This document shows positions 5,091-5,216 of a DNA stretch of 5,216 nucleotides, piece after piece (the stretch's first letter is position 1; each line of letters opens with the position of its first letter). Below the pieces are notes generated by a model. That model saw only the letters and a program-made list of their open reading frames with translations. It did no database searches and was not told where the DNA came from. Made by a program: the position numbers and the translations under genes. Source of the DNA: Bacteroides sp. (GTDB taxonomy: Bacteria; Bacteroidota; Bacteroidia; Bacteroidales; SM23-62); NCBI GenBank assembly GCA_030589965.1, contig JAUUZM010000251.1, forward strand, positions 1 to 5,216. Reading direction: 5' to 3'.

Positions 5091-5216
5091 ATGAAAGTTA
5101 TTACCGTTGCTGGAGCAAGACCAAATTTCATCAAAATAGCACCCCTCTGCAGGGCCTTTTCAAAGAGACAGGACCAGTTTCAGCATTTGATATGCCATAC
5201 CGGGCAGCATTTCGAC
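5091..5216 (+). CDS. wecB: UDP-N-acetylglucosamine 2-epimerase (non-hydrolysing), N-terminal part only
   Basis: The first 42 codons are present and the gene runs off the right edge. The N-terminus MKVITVAGARPNFIKIAPL and HTGQHFD (36-42) are the signature start of the non-hydrolysing UDP-GlcNAc 2-epimerases, which interconvert UDP-GlcNAc and UDP-ManNAc for surface polysaccharides. R10 in the GARP turn and the QH pair (39-40) are conserved positions of the UDP-binding fold; the catalytic acids and the C-terminal domain are outside the window. The start is set by the family N-terminus. The 101 bases upstream contain no Shine-Dalgarno sequence and only an imperfect -7 box, CAGCTTTG at 5024-5031, with no good -33 partner. 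The complete gene would be expected to be about 360-380 residues. A paralogue such as a ManNAc-pathway capsule epimerase is possible, since the exact product cannot be told from this end alone. Confidence 0.88.
   Translation, partial: MKVITVAGARPNFIKIAPLCRAFSKRQDQFQHLICHTGQHFD

Overview
The window looks like a stretch of ordinary chromosome from a member of the Bacteroidota. The evidence is a DUF4294 protein (a family I know only from this phylum), the lack of clear Shine-Dalgarno sequences before most starts, two exact matches to the Bacteroidota -7 promoter box TAnnTTTG, and the wording of the SpoU methyltransferase and SucC proteins. A finer placement is not supported. I see no RNA gene, insertion sequence, CRISPR array, integration site or phage gene, and no gene-free stretch longer than 169 bases.

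Layout. Positions 1-416 (minus) hold the N-terminal part of a SpoU/TrmH-type RNA methyltransferase that runs off the left edge. It is divergent from sucC (460-1647, plus), the beta subunit of succinyl-CoA synthetase, with only 43 bases between the start codons. A secreted DUF1080 (3-keto-disaccharide hydrolase family) protein follows sucC by 23 bases (1671-2270). It ends tail to tail with, and overlaps by 6 bases, a minus-strand cluster read from about 4205 down to 2265: a Fer4_19-CDGSH iron-sulfur fusion, a 66-residue CDGSH protein and an arginine deiminase. These three are spaced by 2 and 13 bases and look like one operon. A 169-base divergent region (4206-4374) carries two TAnnTTTG boxes and a hairpin facing an exported DUF4294 protein (4375-4989). 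The first 42 codons of a non-hydrolysing UDP-GlcNAc 2-epimerase close the window (5091-5216).

How the genes fit together. sucC is core TCA-cycle metabolism. The methyltransferase, DUF1080, DUF4294 and epimerase genes are probably separate transcription units with no obvious shared task. The one arrangement that suggests a joint function is the iron-sulfur/arginine deiminase operon: two small proteins with redox-active-type Fe-S sites made together with an arginine-degrading enzyme that has no ornithine carbamoyltransferase or carbamate kinase gene beside it. A functional link is inference from gene order only. No clearly novel defence or mobile system is visible.
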